A stretch of DNA of 64,000 nt from an uncultured Brachybacterium sp. (lineage in GTDB: Bacteria > Actinomycetota > Actinomycetes > Actinomycetales > Dermabacteraceae): assembly GCF_947500705.1 (NCBI RefSeq), contig NZ_CANMSY010000003.1, positions 310,001 to 374,000 on the forward strand, given 5' to 3'. Position 1 is the first letter of the stretch. Every line of letters starts with the position of its first letter. A program made the translations under genes and the position numbers. The notes beneath the pieces were generated by a model that searched no databases, was not told where the DNA came from, and was given only the letters and a program-made list of their open reading frames with translations. Shown here in pieces: positions 1 to 8,335 of this stretch.

Positions 1-1
1 G

Positions 2-1177
2 TTCGCGTATCTGTGCGCGGTCTCCGGACGCGCCTCCTTCGGCGTCGCCGGCGTCGAGGCCTCGGAGCGGTTCGGGGTGGACGGGGCGGTGCTGAGCCTG
101 TTCGGTGTCGTGCAGCTGGGCACCTATGCGGCGGCGCAGATCCCGGCCGGGCTGCTGCTGGACCGGCTGGGCCCGCGCCGGATGATGGTGATCGGCGCGG
201 TGACCATGGCCGTCGGCCAACTGCTGCTGGCGATCGCCACCGACGTGCCGACGGCCCTCCTCGCACGGCTGCTCACGGGAGTCGGTGACGCGGCCACCCT
301 GATCAGCGTGGTGCGCCTGGTCACCGTCTGGTTCCCGACCCATCAGGTCCCCGTGTTCACGCAGCTGGCGACCATGATCGGACAGTTCGGCCAGGCGGTG
401 GCCGCGGTCCCCTTCCTCGCGCTGCTGGTCGGAGCGGGCTGGACCGCGGCATGGTCCGGCCTGGCCTTCCTGCTCGTCCTCAGCGTGCTCCTGGTGCTCG
501 CCGTCGTGCAGGACGCGCCGCCCGGGGACCCGACCGATCACGTCCCCGAGCCCGTCCGGGCCGGGCAGGTCCTGCGCGACGTGTTCACCTCCCGGCAGGC
601 GTGGTCGGGCTTCTTCCTCCATGCCCTCACGCTCGCCACGGTGAACTCCTTCATGTTCCTCTGGGGCGTGCCGTACCTGACCGAGGGGCACGGGCTCGGT
701 GCCGCCGAGGTAGGGACGCTGCTCACGGTCAACGTCGTGGTGATGGTGGCACTCGGACCGCTGATCGGGGTGGCGACCGGCCGCTTCCCGCATCACCGGG
801 CACGCCTCGGCTGGATCGCGGGCGGGATCCTCACGCTGACATGGACCGTCACCCTCCTGGTGCCGGTGCCGCTCAGCGCCTGGCAGCTGCTGCCGCTCAT
901 CGTGGCGCTCGCCATCGGGTCCGCGACCTGCTCGGTCGGCTTCGACCTCGCCCGCACCGGCGTCCCCGGCCGGGCGGTCGGCACCGCCACCGGGATGGTG
1001 AACATCGGCGGGTACTCGACCTCGCTGCTGGCCGTCCTGCTCATCGGGGTCGTGCTCGACCTCCTCGCCCCCGAGGGCGGCGCGACGCTCGGCGACTATC
1101 GTGCGGCCCTCGCCTCGATGGGCGTGCTGATGGGCGCGGCGGCGCTCGGGCTCTACGTGACCACCCGGAGGTCCTGA
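2..1177 (+). CDS. MFS transporter (5' end outside window)
   Basis: Major facilitator superfamily permease in the cytoplasmic membrane; the substrate cannot be read from the sequence. The reading frame is open from base 2, so the start codon lies upstream of the window and 391 residues are visible. The chain is a run of hydrophobic helices. The loop after the second visible helix carries DRLGPRR, the MFS loop motif (G-x3-D-R-x-G-R-R type), and a long hydrophilic central loop (around residue 180, DPTDHVPEPVRAG) separates the two six-helix halves. It converges on the acid-sugar dehydrogenase operon, so co-function with that cluster is possible but unproven. Confidence 0.85.
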   Translation, partial: FAYLCAVSGRASFGVAGVEASERFGVDGAVLSLFGVVQLGTYAAAQIPAGLLLDRLGPRRMMVIGAVTMAVGQLLLAIATDVPTALLARLLTGVGDAATLISVVRLVTVWFPTHQVPVFTQLATMIGQFGQAVAAVPFLALLVGAGWTAAWSGLAFLLVLSVLLVLAVVQDAPPGDPTDHVPEPVRAGQVLRDVFTSRQAWSGFFLHALTLATVNSFMFLWGVPYLTEGHGLGAAEVGTLLTVNVVVMVALGPLIGVATGRFPHHRARLGWIAGGILTLTWTVTLLVPVPLSAWQLLPLIVALAIGSATCSVGFDLARTGVPGRAVGTATGMVNIGGYSTSLLAVLLIGVVLDLLAPEGGATLGDYRAALASMGVLMGAAALGLYVTTRRS

Positions 1178-1211
1178 CCGCCCGTGTCCGCCTGCGGCGG
1201 CGGGAGGTGTG

Positions 1212-1231
1212 GCCCACCCGCCGCCGTGGGC
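1212..1231. terminator. Short GC-rich hairpin between convergent genes
   Basis: GCCCAC and GTGGGC arms flank eight bases, between the stop of the MFS gene and the stop of the convergent SDR gene. It could end transcripts from either side. There is no U tract, so this is a weak call. Confidence 0.4.
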
Positions 1232-1239
1232 GGGACTCC

Positions 1240-2034
1240 TCAGCCCACCCGCAGACCGCCGTTGAGGTTGTACGTGGCACCGGTGGTGAAGCCCCCGTGC
1301 GGGCCGACCAGGAAGGCCACGAGCTCGCCCAGCTCCTCCGTGGTGCCGAGGCGGCCGACGGGGGTGCGCGCCACGAAGTGCGCCCGTCGCTCCCCTTCCA
1401 GACGCCCGCCCATGATGTCGGTGTCGATGTTGGCGGGGGCGATCGCGGCGGTGGTGACGCCGGTGCCCGCGAGCTCCTTCGCGAGGCCGCGGAGCATCCC
1501 CTCCACGCCCGCCTTCGAGGCGGCGTACGCGGAGGTCGAGAAGTTCCCGCCTCCGTCCTGGCCCGCCGTCGAGCTCATCGCGACGATCCGCCCGAGCCCC
1601 TGCTCGACCATGCCGGGCACCACGCGACGCGCGAGATGGAAGGTGCCCAGCGTGTTGATCGTCAGCGTGCGCAGGAAGCCCTCGCCGGTCATCTCCAGGA
1701 ACGGGGTGGGATCCGCGATGCCGGCGCAGCTCACCAGGGCTCCCACCGAGGGCGCGGCGGGGTCCTGCTCGATGGCGCCGAGCGCGGCGTCCACGGAAGC
1801 CTCGTCGGCGATGTCGACCCGGGCGGTGACCACGTGCGGGGCGCCCGCCGCCCGGGCGGCGTGCGCCGCGGTGACGAGGCCGGCCTCGTCCCGGTCCAGC
1901 AGGGCGAGCGGGCGGCCCTGCCGGGCGAGGGTGAGGGCCACCCCGCGGCCGATGCCGCGCGCGGCGGCGGCACCGGTGACGACGCAGGTGAGGCTGCTGA
2001 TCCGGGCTTCGTCGGCCGCCGAGCGCTCGCTCAC
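1240..2034 (-). CDS. SDR family NAD(P)-dependent oxidoreductase
   Basis: Classical short-chain dehydrogenase/reductase of 264 residues, cytoplasmic, probably oxidising or reducing a hydroxyl of a sugar, polyol or sugar acid. The N-terminal Rossmann motif is TGAAAARGIG, the catalytic tetrad region is SSTAG followed by YAASK, and the protein ends LNGGLRVG, usual for the classical SDR C-terminus. I start it at a GTG at 2034 whose GTGA overlaps the stop of the upstream dehydrogenase; a longer frame to 2163 exists but would overlap that gene by 130 bases. It is last in the operon running leftward from 8173. It resembles the SDR at 9529-10332 (shared GGG-F-S-x-x-YAA-x-KA stretch), so the two may be paralogues. 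Confidence 0.88.
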   Translation of the reverse strand: MSERSAADEARISSLTCVVTGAAAARGIGRGVALTLARQGRPLALLDRDEAGLVTAAHAARAAGAPHVVTARVDIADEASVDAALGAIEQDPAAPSVGALVSCAGIADPTPFLEMTGEGFLRTLTINTLGTFHLARRVVPGMVEQGLGRIVAMSSTAGQDGGGNFSTSAYAASKAGVEGMLRGLAKELAGTGVTTAAIAPANIDTDIMGGRLEGERRAHFVARTPVGRLGTTEELGELVAFLVGPHGGFTTGATYNLNGGLRVG

Positions 2035-3044
2035 CGGCCCGCGTCCCGGACGGTCGTGCGAGGGGCGTTGACCACGTTGCGCGGGGTCCGGCCCTCGGCG
2101 ACGGCGATGACCTCGCCGAGCGCTTCGGCGCCGGTGGCGGCGGCGAAGTCCGCCGTCCAGCACAGCGCGTGCGGGCTGAGGACGACGTTCTCCAGCGCGA
2201 TCAGCGGGCTGTCGGCCGGGAGCGGCTCGACCTCGAACACGTCGAGCCCGGCCCCCGCGATGGTGCCCTCCTGCAGCGCCACGATCAGCGCACTCTCGTC
2301 CACCACGGCGCCGCGGGCGATGTTGATGAGGAACGCCGTGTCCTTCATCAGCGCCAGCTCGCGCTCACCGATCAGGTGGCGGGTCCCGTCGTTCGCGGCC
2401 ACGGTGAGGATCAGGTAGTCGGAGCGGGCGATCACCTCGTCGAGGTCGAGCTGCTCGATCCCGGCCTCGGCGCAGAACTCCGGCCGCGGCGAGCGGTTCC
2501 ACGCGATCACCTCGAGATCGAGAGCGCGCAAGTGGCTCACCGTCTCCCGGCCGATGCCGCCGAGCCCGATCATGCCGATGGTGGCGTCCGCGAGCCCGGG
2601 CCCGCGGTGCTCGGCCTTGCGGTCCCACGCGGCCTCGCGCACCAGGCGGTCCTTGGGCAGCAGGGAGTGCGCGAGGGCGAACAGGAAGGTGAGCGCCGTA
2701 TGGGCCATCGGCACCCGCAGCCCGGTGGGAGCGTTGGTGACGGTGATGCCCCGTTCGTCGCAGGCCTCGAGGTCCACGGCGTCGAAGCCGGCACCGAAGC
2801 GGGCCACATGCTTCAGCGTCGTGACCCCCTCGAGCTGGGCGCGGCCGACGGGGGTGCCGCTGAGCAGCAGGAGCGCGTCGAAGCCCTCGAGCTCCTCCGC
2901 GCGCAGGTCCCGGCCCTCCTCCCCGACCAGGGACCAGTGGATCCCGTGCTCGGCGAGGGAGGCCAGTCCGATGTCGCCGTAGATGGTCGAGCCGTCGGGC
3001 TCGGCGTAGTCGGCGGTGATCGCCAGCTTCCAGGTGCTGCTCAT
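2031..3044 (-). CDS. D-isomer specific 2-hydroxyacid dehydrogenase
   Basis: NAD-dependent 2-hydroxyacid dehydrogenase of 337 residues (glyoxylate/hydroxypyruvate reductase, phosphoglycerate dehydrogenase superfamily). The nucleotide-binding GLGGIG lies near residues 160-165. The family's catalytic triad can be read as Arg244 (NIARGAVVDE), Glu273 (FEVEP) and His292 (LSPHALCW). It overlaps the FMN dehydrogenase upstream by ATGA and the SDR downstream by GTGA, so the three are translationally coupled. By context it probably interconverts a 2-keto and 2-hydroxy sugar acid; the exact substrate is unknown. Confidence 0.9.
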   Translation of the reverse strand: MSSTWKLAITADYAEPDGSTIYGDIGLASLAEHGIHWSLVGEEGRDLRAEELEGFDALLLLSGTPVGRAQLEGVTTLKHVARFGAGFDAVDLEACDERGITVTNAPTGLRVPMAHTALTFLFALAHSLLPKDRLVREAAWDRKAEHRGPGLADATIGMIGLGGIGRETVSHLRALDLEVIAWNRSPRPEFCAEAGIEQLDLDEVIARSDYLILTVAANDGTRHLIGERELALMKDTAFLINIARGAVVDESALIVALQEGTIAGAGLDVFEVEPLPADSPLIALENVVLSPHALCWTADFAAATGAEALGEVIAVAEGRTPRNVVNAPRTTVRDAGR

Positions 3045-4324
3045 GGGGTGAACTCCTCGGTGACGGCGGCGGGCTCGGGTTCGCGGTGCAGGCCGGCTCC
3101 GTGCCAGGCCTCGGGGTAGTCGACGAAGCTGCGGTCGAGCGCGGGGATGCCGGTCGCCCCCAGCTGTCCCATGGCCAGCTCGAGCTCCTCGTCGAGGATC
3201 TCGAGCACCCGCCGCACGCCCTTCTCCCCCGCGGCGGCGTTGCCGTAGCCCCAGGCGCGGCCGATGGAGACCAGGTCCGCGCCGACGGCGAGGGCCTTGG
3301 CGATGTCGTCACCGGTGCGCACACCGCCGTCGAACACGACCGTCATGTCCTCGCCGACGGCATCGACGATCGAGGGCAGCACGCTGATCGTGCTCGGCGA
3401 GGAGTCCAGCTGGCGCCCGCCGTGATTCGAGACGTAGATCCCCTGGACCCCGGCCTTCCGGGCGCGCACGGCGTCCTCGGGGGTGAGGATGCCCTTGATG
3501 TAGATCGGGCCGTCCCACTGCCGTCGCACCTCTGCGATGTCCTCCCAGGTGAGGGTGAGGTTCGAGAGGTACTTCTTGACGAACTCCTGGTGGGAGACGG
3601 CGTTGTTGCCCTGGATCTCGTCCTTGAGGTTGCGGAAGCCGATGGCCGGCGGGCGCATGATCGCCCGGGTCCAGCCGAGGTGCCGGACAGCCTGGACGGC
3701 GTTGCGCGGGGTGATCCTCGGCGGGATCGACATGCCGTTGCGATGGTCGCGGTAGCGCTTGCCGTTCAGCGGCACGTCGACGGTCACGACCAGCACCTCG
3801 GCATCGATGCCGCGGGCGCGCTCGATGAGGTTCGCGACGATCTTCTCGCTCTTGTACATGTACAGCTGGTACCACAGCGGTCCGGTCGCGTGCTCCGCCA
3901 GCTCCTCCATCGTCCAGTTCGAGGCGGTGGAGATGGTGAAGGGGATGTGGGCCCGGCCGGCGGCGCGGACGGCGCCCAGCTCCCCCTCGCCGCCGATCAT
4001 GCGCTGCAGTCCGAGAGGGCCCAGCACGTAGGGACGGTCCAGGGCGAGGCCGTCGACGGTGGTGGAGACATCGATGCGCGAGATGTCGGTGAGCCAGCGC
4101 GGGCGGAAGCGCACCTCGCGCAGGTCGCGGGCGTTCGCATCGAGGGTGATCTCGTGGTTCGAGGCGCCGTCGACGATGTCGAACGCCATGGTGGGGAGCC
4201 GCTTCCTGGCGAGGAGGCGGAGGTCCTCGATCGAGGGGGCGGATTCGACCGGGTCGAGGCGGAAGCCGCCAGCGGCGAGCATCCTCGCGAATTCGAGGGC
4301 ACCCGAGAGGGGTGAGTCGGCCAT
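3041..4324 (-). CDS. FMN-dependent alpha-hydroxy-acid dehydrogenase/oxidase
   Basis: Member of the L-lactate dehydrogenase/glycolate oxidase family, 427 residues, a TIM barrel with FMN that oxidises an L-2-hydroxy acid to the 2-keto acid. The catalytic motif SNHGGRQLD gives His301 and Arg304, Lys277 sits in YIKG, and the phosphate-binding DGGVRTGDD lies at 332-340. The ATG at 4324 has an AGGAGAG ribosome site just upstream. Its neighbours are the D-2-hydroxyacid dehydrogenase (ATGA overlap) and the LtnD-like enzyme (47-base gap). A lactate dehydrogenase role is possible, but the operon suggests a C3-C4 sugar acid. Confidence 0.9.
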   Translation of the reverse strand: MADSPLSGALEFARMLAAGGFRLDPVESAPSIEDLRLLARKRLPTMAFDIVDGASNHEITLDANARDLREVRFRPRWLTDISRIDVSTTVDGLALDRPYVLGPLGLQRMIGGEGELGAVRAAGRAHIPFTISTASNWTMEELAEHATGPLWYQLYMYKSEKIVANLIERARGIDAEVLVVTVDVPLNGKRYRDHRNGMSIPPRITPRNAVQAVRHLGWTRAIMRPPAIGFRNLKDEIQGNNAVSHQEFVKKYLSNLTLTWEDIAEVRRQWDGPIYIKGILTPEDAVRARKAGVQGIYVSNHGGRQLDSSPSTISVLPSIVDAVGEDMTVVFDGGVRTGDDIAKALAVGADLVSIGRAWGYGNAAAGEKGVRRVLEILDEELELAMGQLGATGIPALDRSFVDYPEAWHGAGLHREPEPAAVTEEFTP

Positions 4325-4371
4325 GGTGGGTCTCTCCTATGAGGTCGGTCGTGCGGTCAACGGTCGGGGGT

Positions 4372-5283
4372 TCAGCTCGTTCGTCGGTCGTCCTGCTCGC
4401 GCAGCACGCGAAAGACGATGGAGTCGTCGCGGCGGTCCCAGCCGCGCTCGCTGCCGCGGCGGTAGATCTGCTGGGCGGAGGTCGCCAGCGGCACTTCCTG
4501 GTCGACCTCCTGCGCGGCCTCGGCCACCAGCCCCATGTCCTTGACGAAGATGGTCAGCGCGGAGCGGACGTCGTCGAAGGCGCCGTCGACCATGCGCTGG
4601 CCGCGGTCGCCGAACATGAAGGACGCGGCGGCGCCGGTGCCGAGGACCTCGTGGACCTGCTTCAGGTCCAGGCCCATCGAGTCGGCGAGCGCGAGGGCCT
4701 CCCCCGCCGCGGCGATGTGCACCCCGCACAGCAGCTGGTTGACGATCTTGAAGCGCTGGCCGTCGCCGGGCTTCTGCCCCACCACCGGAGCGTTCGCGGC
4801 GAGGGCGTCCAGCAGCGGCCGCACGGCGGCGACGTCGGACTCGGCGCCGCCGACCATGACCAGCAGGTCGCCGGTCGCGGCGCGGGCGGCGCCGCCGGAG
4901 ACGGGGGCGTCGACCAGGTGGGAGGTGATGCCCTTGAGCGCCGTGAGGGTCTGCTCGATCGCGGCGGGACCGACGGTCGACATGATCAGCAGCGTCGTCG
5001 CGTCGGTGAGGACCTCCGCGATGCCACCCTCGCCCACGAGCACGGAGTCCAGCTGCGCGGGGGTCGCGACCATGACGACCACGACGTCGGCGCCCTGAGC
5101 CGCCTCGCGGGCGGAGGTGGCAGGGGTGGCGACGTCGGCCACGGCCTCGCGGGCGGCGGGGTTCAGGTCGAAGGCGGTGACGGGGAAGCCGGCCGCGGCG
5201 GCCGTGCGGGCCATCGGGGTGCCGATGGCGCCGAGCCCGATCCAGGCGATGGAGGTGGTGGCAGCGGTGCTCGTGGTGCTCAT
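4372..5283 (-). CDS. LtnD-like NAD(P)-dependent beta-hydroxyacid dehydrogenase
   Basis: 3-hydroxyisobutyrate dehydrogenase superfamily protein, 303 residues. The Rossmann motif GLGAIG is at residues 16-21, the substrate-binding signature DAPVSGG at 125-131, and the catalytic lysine is Lys179 in FKIVNQLL. Genes of this subfamily next to DUF1537 kinases are typically L-threonate/D-erythronate 2-dehydrogenases (LtnD), which produce 2-oxo-tetronate. The kinase is directly upstream here (36-base gap), which supports that reading. Tartronate semialdehyde reductase is the main alternative. Confidence 0.85.
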   Translation of the reverse strand: MSTTSTAATTSIAWIGLGAIGTPMARTAAAAGFPVTAFDLNPAAREAVADVATPATSAREAAQGADVVVVMVATPAQLDSVLVGEGGIAEVLTDATTLLIMSTVGPAAIEQTLTALKGITSHLVDAPVSGGAARAATGDLLVMVGGAESDVAAVRPLLDALAANAPVVGQKPGDGQRFKIVNQLLCGVHIAAAGEALALADSMGLDLKQVHEVLGTGAAASFMFGDRGQRMVDGAFDDVRSALTIFVKDMGLVAEAAQEVDQEVPLATSAQQIYRRGSERGWDRRDDSIVFRVLREQDDRRTS

Positions 5284-5319
5284 GTCGTGCTCCTCAGGGA
5301 TGCGGGGTGGGACGGACGG

Positions 5320-6681
5320 TCAGCGGGCCGCGACGGCGGCGGTGAGGGTGTCGACCACGTCGGCCAGGGCCTGCGCCCCGCCCACGTTGCCGGGGAAGAC
5401 GACGTACGGCATGCCGAGGACCTCCTCGGGGGCCTCCTCGGCGGCGAACAGCGAGACCTGTCCGGCCCAGAACTGGCCCTCGACCCGGGCGCGGCGGATC
5501 CCGAGGCCATGCGCGGCGACCTCATGGGAGGTGATGCCGCCCTTGGCGACCACCCAGGCGGGCCGGGCGGTGCGCACCCGCTGGACGATCTCCACCACCG
5601 CGTCCGAGACGCTGCGTGCGATCGCGAGGGATGCGGCGGGATCGTCGGTGCGCACCAGGTCACGGCTGGTGTAGAGCACGCAGTCGCTGCGGGTGAGGCT
5701 CTCGCGCACTCTGTCGGCCAGTTCGGTGAGGTGCTGCTCGCGGCGTTCGTCCAGGACGGCGGGGACGTCGATCTTGACCTCGGTGAGGGTGCCGCGCTCC
5801 TGCACGGCCCGCAGCTGGGTGGTGGTCAGGCCCACGTGCGAGCCGACGACGACCAGGCCGTGGTCCAGTCGCCCGGCAGGGATGGTGATTGCCTCGGCGT
5901 CGACCACCCGGGCGCCGGACTGGCCGGTCAGCGGGCGAACGAAGGAGGGAGCGCAGCGGGTGACGTAGGTGCGCCCCTCGGCCTCGAGCTCGGCCATCGC
6001 GGCTGCGACGACCTCCATGTCGGAGTACTCGGTGGCGTTGACGACCACCCAGGCCCGGTCGCGGGCGCCGGCGAGGATCTCCCGCACCCGGGCGGGACCG
6101 CCGGAGCGGATGTCCTCCAGCGAGATGCTGAGGACGTCTGCGGCGTCGATCGCGCCGCCGGAGCGCTCGGCGAGGAACTCGCGCAGGTTCGAGTGGGTGA
6201 AGCCGAAGGTCGCGTCCTGGGCGAAGTCGGTCCGGGCGACCTCGACCGCCTGACCGTCGACCGTGGCGTAGTGGATGTCGCCCTCGGTGAAGCGGCCGGC
6301 CTCGATCATCGCCGGGCACAGCACGAAGGCGTCGACCTGGACCCCGTGGGCGACGAGCTCGTCGGCGATCGCGACGGGTTCGGCGATCACATGCCCGCGC
6401 AGGGTCGAGTCCGAGCGGGAGACCACATGCAGGCCGCTCGCGGGGATCCCGCCGTCGAGCACTCCCCCGACGATCCGCCGGTTCATCGCCGTGGCCGCCG
6501 CCTCGTCCAGAGCGCGCGTGTTGGTCAGCACGAAGCAGGCCGACTCCGGCTCGGCGAGCACCTGGACCGGGATCGCGGGGTCCTCGTCGAAGGCGACATC
6601 GATGCCGGCCACGCACTGCGAACCGGTGGGGTCATCGTCGAGGATCAGCAGGCGGCGGGGGGAGGACGCGGTGACGGTCAC
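5320..6681 (-). CDS. Four-carbon acid sugar kinase family protein (DUF1537, OtnK-type)
   Basis: ATP-dependent kinase of about 453 residues. The N-terminal domain opens with LLILDDDPTGSQ, the acid-binding signature of the family. The C-terminal nucleotide-binding domain carries VVVGSHVGLTTTQ and VAKGGITSHEVA. Family members phosphorylate 3-oxo-tetronate, D-threonate or 3-oxo-isoapionate. I start at the GTG at 6681, preceded by GAAGAAGG at good spacing; an ATG at 6747 in the same frame would add 22 basic residues and has no clear ribosome site. It lies between the LtnD-like gene and a GntP transporter. The aldolase/decarboxylase OtnC that normally completes the pathway is not in this window. 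Confidence 0.88.
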   Translation of the reverse strand: MTVTASSPRRLLILDDDPTGSQCVAGIDVAFDEDPAIPVQVLAEPESACFVLTNTRALDEAAATAMNRRIVGGVLDGGIPASGLHVVSRSDSTLRGHVIAEPVAIADELVAHGVQVDAFVLCPAMIEAGRFTEGDIHYATVDGQAVEVARTDFAQDATFGFTHSNLREFLAERSGGAIDAADVLSISLEDIRSGGPARVREILAGARDRAWVVVNATEYSDMEVVAAAMAELEAEGRTYVTRCAPSFVRPLTGQSGARVVDAEAITIPAGRLDHGLVVVGSHVGLTTTQLRAVQERGTLTEVKIDVPAVLDERREQHLTELADRVRESLTRSDCVLYTSRDLVRTDDPAASLAIARSVSDAVVEIVQRVRTARPAWVVAKGGITSHEVAAHGLGIRRARVEGQFWAGQVSLFAAEEAPEEVLGMPYVVFPGNVGGAQALADVVDTLTAAVAAR

Positions 6682-6772
6682 AAGGGCCTTCTTCCGAGGT
6701 GCAGGAGCGGAACGGGACCGGGCGAGGGCCGCTGCGACATCTCGCACCGGCCCTCACTCTGTCAGACGCAGA

Positions 6773-8173
6773 TCAGGCGAAGATGACGAACACCACCGCC
6801 GACAGCGCGAAGCCGACGAGCGAGATGGTGGTGCCCACGACCGACCAGGTCTTGAAGGTGGTCACGGTGTCGAAGCCGCAGAACTTGCCGATCAGCCAGA
6901 AGCCGGAGTCGTTCACGTGCGACCAGCCGATCGAGGCGGCGCCGATCGCGATGACCATGGCGGCCACGGCGATCGTGCTGAAGTCGCCACCCATGATCGC
7001 CGGAGCCATGATCGCAGCACCCGTGGTGGCCGCGACGGTGGCCGAGCCCTGCGCGATGCGCATGGCCATGGTCACCAGGTAGGCGGAGACGATGAGCGGG
7101 AGTCCCATGGCGTCGAGGCCGTTCGCGACCTCGGTGCCGATGCCGGTCTCGGTGAGGACGCGGCCGAAGGCGCCGCCCGCACCGGTGATCAGGATGATCG
7201 AGCAGACGGGGGCCAGGGCGTCATCCACCAGCTCCTCGAGCAGCCCGCCGACCTTCTGACCGCGGCGGCGCCGCGGGATCACGTACAGCAGCACCATCGC
7301 GGCCAGGGCCGACAGCGACAGTGCGACCGGGGTCGCGCCGATCAGCCGGGAGAGCTGGAAGAAGATGTTGTCCGCAGTGACGGTCTCCTGCTGCTCCAGG
7401 GTGGACATCCCGGTGTTGAAGAAGATCAGCACCAGCGGCATCAGCAGCACCAGGATGATCGCGCCGAAGGAGGGACGCTCCTCGACGGGGATGTCACGCG
7501 GCTCGCCGAGCAGGGCCGGCACCGGAGTGTTCGGGTAGCGCTTGGCGATCGCCCGAGCGACCAGGTAGCCACCGAAGTACCAGGTGGGAAGGCCGATCAG
7601 CAGGCCGACGACGATCACGAGGCCGACGTCCGCGCCCATCACGATGGCGGCGGCGGTGGGGCCCGGGTGCGGGGGCAGCAGGGCGTGCATCATCATGAAC
7701 GACGCGATCGACGGGAGCACGTAGAGCATGAAGGAGCCGCCGAGTCGACGGGCCACGGTGTAGATGACCGGCAGCATCACGATGAAGCCGGCGTCCAGGA
7801 AGATCGGGAACGCATAGAACAGCGAGGCGACGGAGAGCGCCAGCGGTGCCCTCGCCTCCCCGAAGGTGTCGAGCATCTTGTCGGCGAGCACCTGGGCGCC
7901 GCCGGTGATCTCGATGAGTCTTCCCAGCACGGCGCCGAAGCCGACCAGGAGGGCGACCGTTCCGACGGTCGTGCTGAAGCCGGAGATCACCACAGTGACG
8001 ACGTCGCCGACGCTGATGCCGGCGGCGAGGCCGGTGCCGACCGCGACGATCAGCAGGGAGAAGAAGGCGTGCAGGCGCGCCTTGATGATGAGGACGAGCA
8101 GTATGACGATCGCGACGACCGCGATCGTCAGGAGCAGCCAGACCGGCCGATCCGCGAGGACGAGTTCTTCCAC
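6773..8173 (-). CDS. GntP family gluconate/acid-sugar:H+ symporter
   Basis: Cytoplasmic membrane permease of 466 residues with about a dozen hydrophobic segments. It begins at residue 11 with a strongly hydrophobic helix and contains the family stretches LPPHPGPTAAA and GSATVAATTGAA. GntP members import gluconate and related aldonates, and its position just upstream of the acid-sugar kinase suggests uptake of tetronates or a similar acid. It is the first gene of the leftward operon 8173-1240. A second GntP homologue lies at 10439-11935. Confidence 0.9.
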   Translation of the reverse strand: MEELVLADRPVWLLLTIAVVAIVILLVLIIKARLHAFFSLLIVAVGTGLAAGISVGDVVTVVISGFSTTVGTVALLVGFGAVLGRLIEITGGAQVLADKMLDTFGEARAPLALSVASLFYAFPIFLDAGFIVMLPVIYTVARRLGGSFMLYVLPSIASFMMMHALLPPHPGPTAAAIVMGADVGLVIVVGLLIGLPTWYFGGYLVARAIAKRYPNTPVPALLGEPRDIPVEERPSFGAIILVLLMPLVLIFFNTGMSTLEQQETVTADNIFFQLSRLIGATPVALSLSALAAMVLLYVIPRRRRGQKVGGLLEELVDDALAPVCSIILITGAGGAFGRVLTETGIGTEVANGLDAMGLPLIVSAYLVTMAMRIAQGSATVAATTGAAIMAPAIMGGDFSTIAVAAMVIAIGAASIGWSHVNDSGFWLIGKFCGFDTVTTFKTWSVVGTTISLVGFALSAVVFVIFA

Positions 8174-8225
8174 GAGGGATGTCTCCTGAGAGTGGGGGCA
8201 GGTCGACCGACAGCTCCGACGTCGG

Positions 8226-8263
8226 AACGCTCGGGGCCCGGCAGCTGCCGGGCCCCGAGCGTT
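8226..8263 (-). terminator. Perfect 38-base palindrome, probable terminator
   Basis: An uninterrupted inverted repeat starting AACGCTCGGGGCC, directly downstream of the hydroxyacyl dehydrogenase stop and upstream of the GntP gene. A second, smaller hairpin (CGGGCA/TGCCCG, 8277-8292) precedes it. There is no U tract, which is common in high-GC Gram-positives. It should separate the 9307-8336 transcript from the transporter operon. Confidence 0.65.
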
Positions 8264-8335
8264 CGGCTCAGGTCCCGGGCAGCAGTGCCCGGTCGACGGG
8301 CGATGCCCGTGGGGTGGTGAGGGGTGGGGTGGGGG

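Noticed and set aside
451-2418. A 655-residue plus-strand frame through the MFS gene and SDR operon
   Set aside because: Arg/Pro/Gly-rich composition, no recognisable domain, lies across well-supported genes in other frames; a GC-rich shadow frame.
4331-4342. TCCTATGAGG upstream of the FMN dehydrogenase as another CCTATAGG operator
   Set aside because: On the minus strand it is simply the AGGAGAG ribosome site context; the palindrome is incomplete and it lies inside an operon.
4312-6786. An 824-residue plus-strand frame opposite the acid-sugar kinase
   Set aside because: Low-complexity His/Gly/Asp/Arg composition and fully antisense to two enzymes with clear catalytic motifs.
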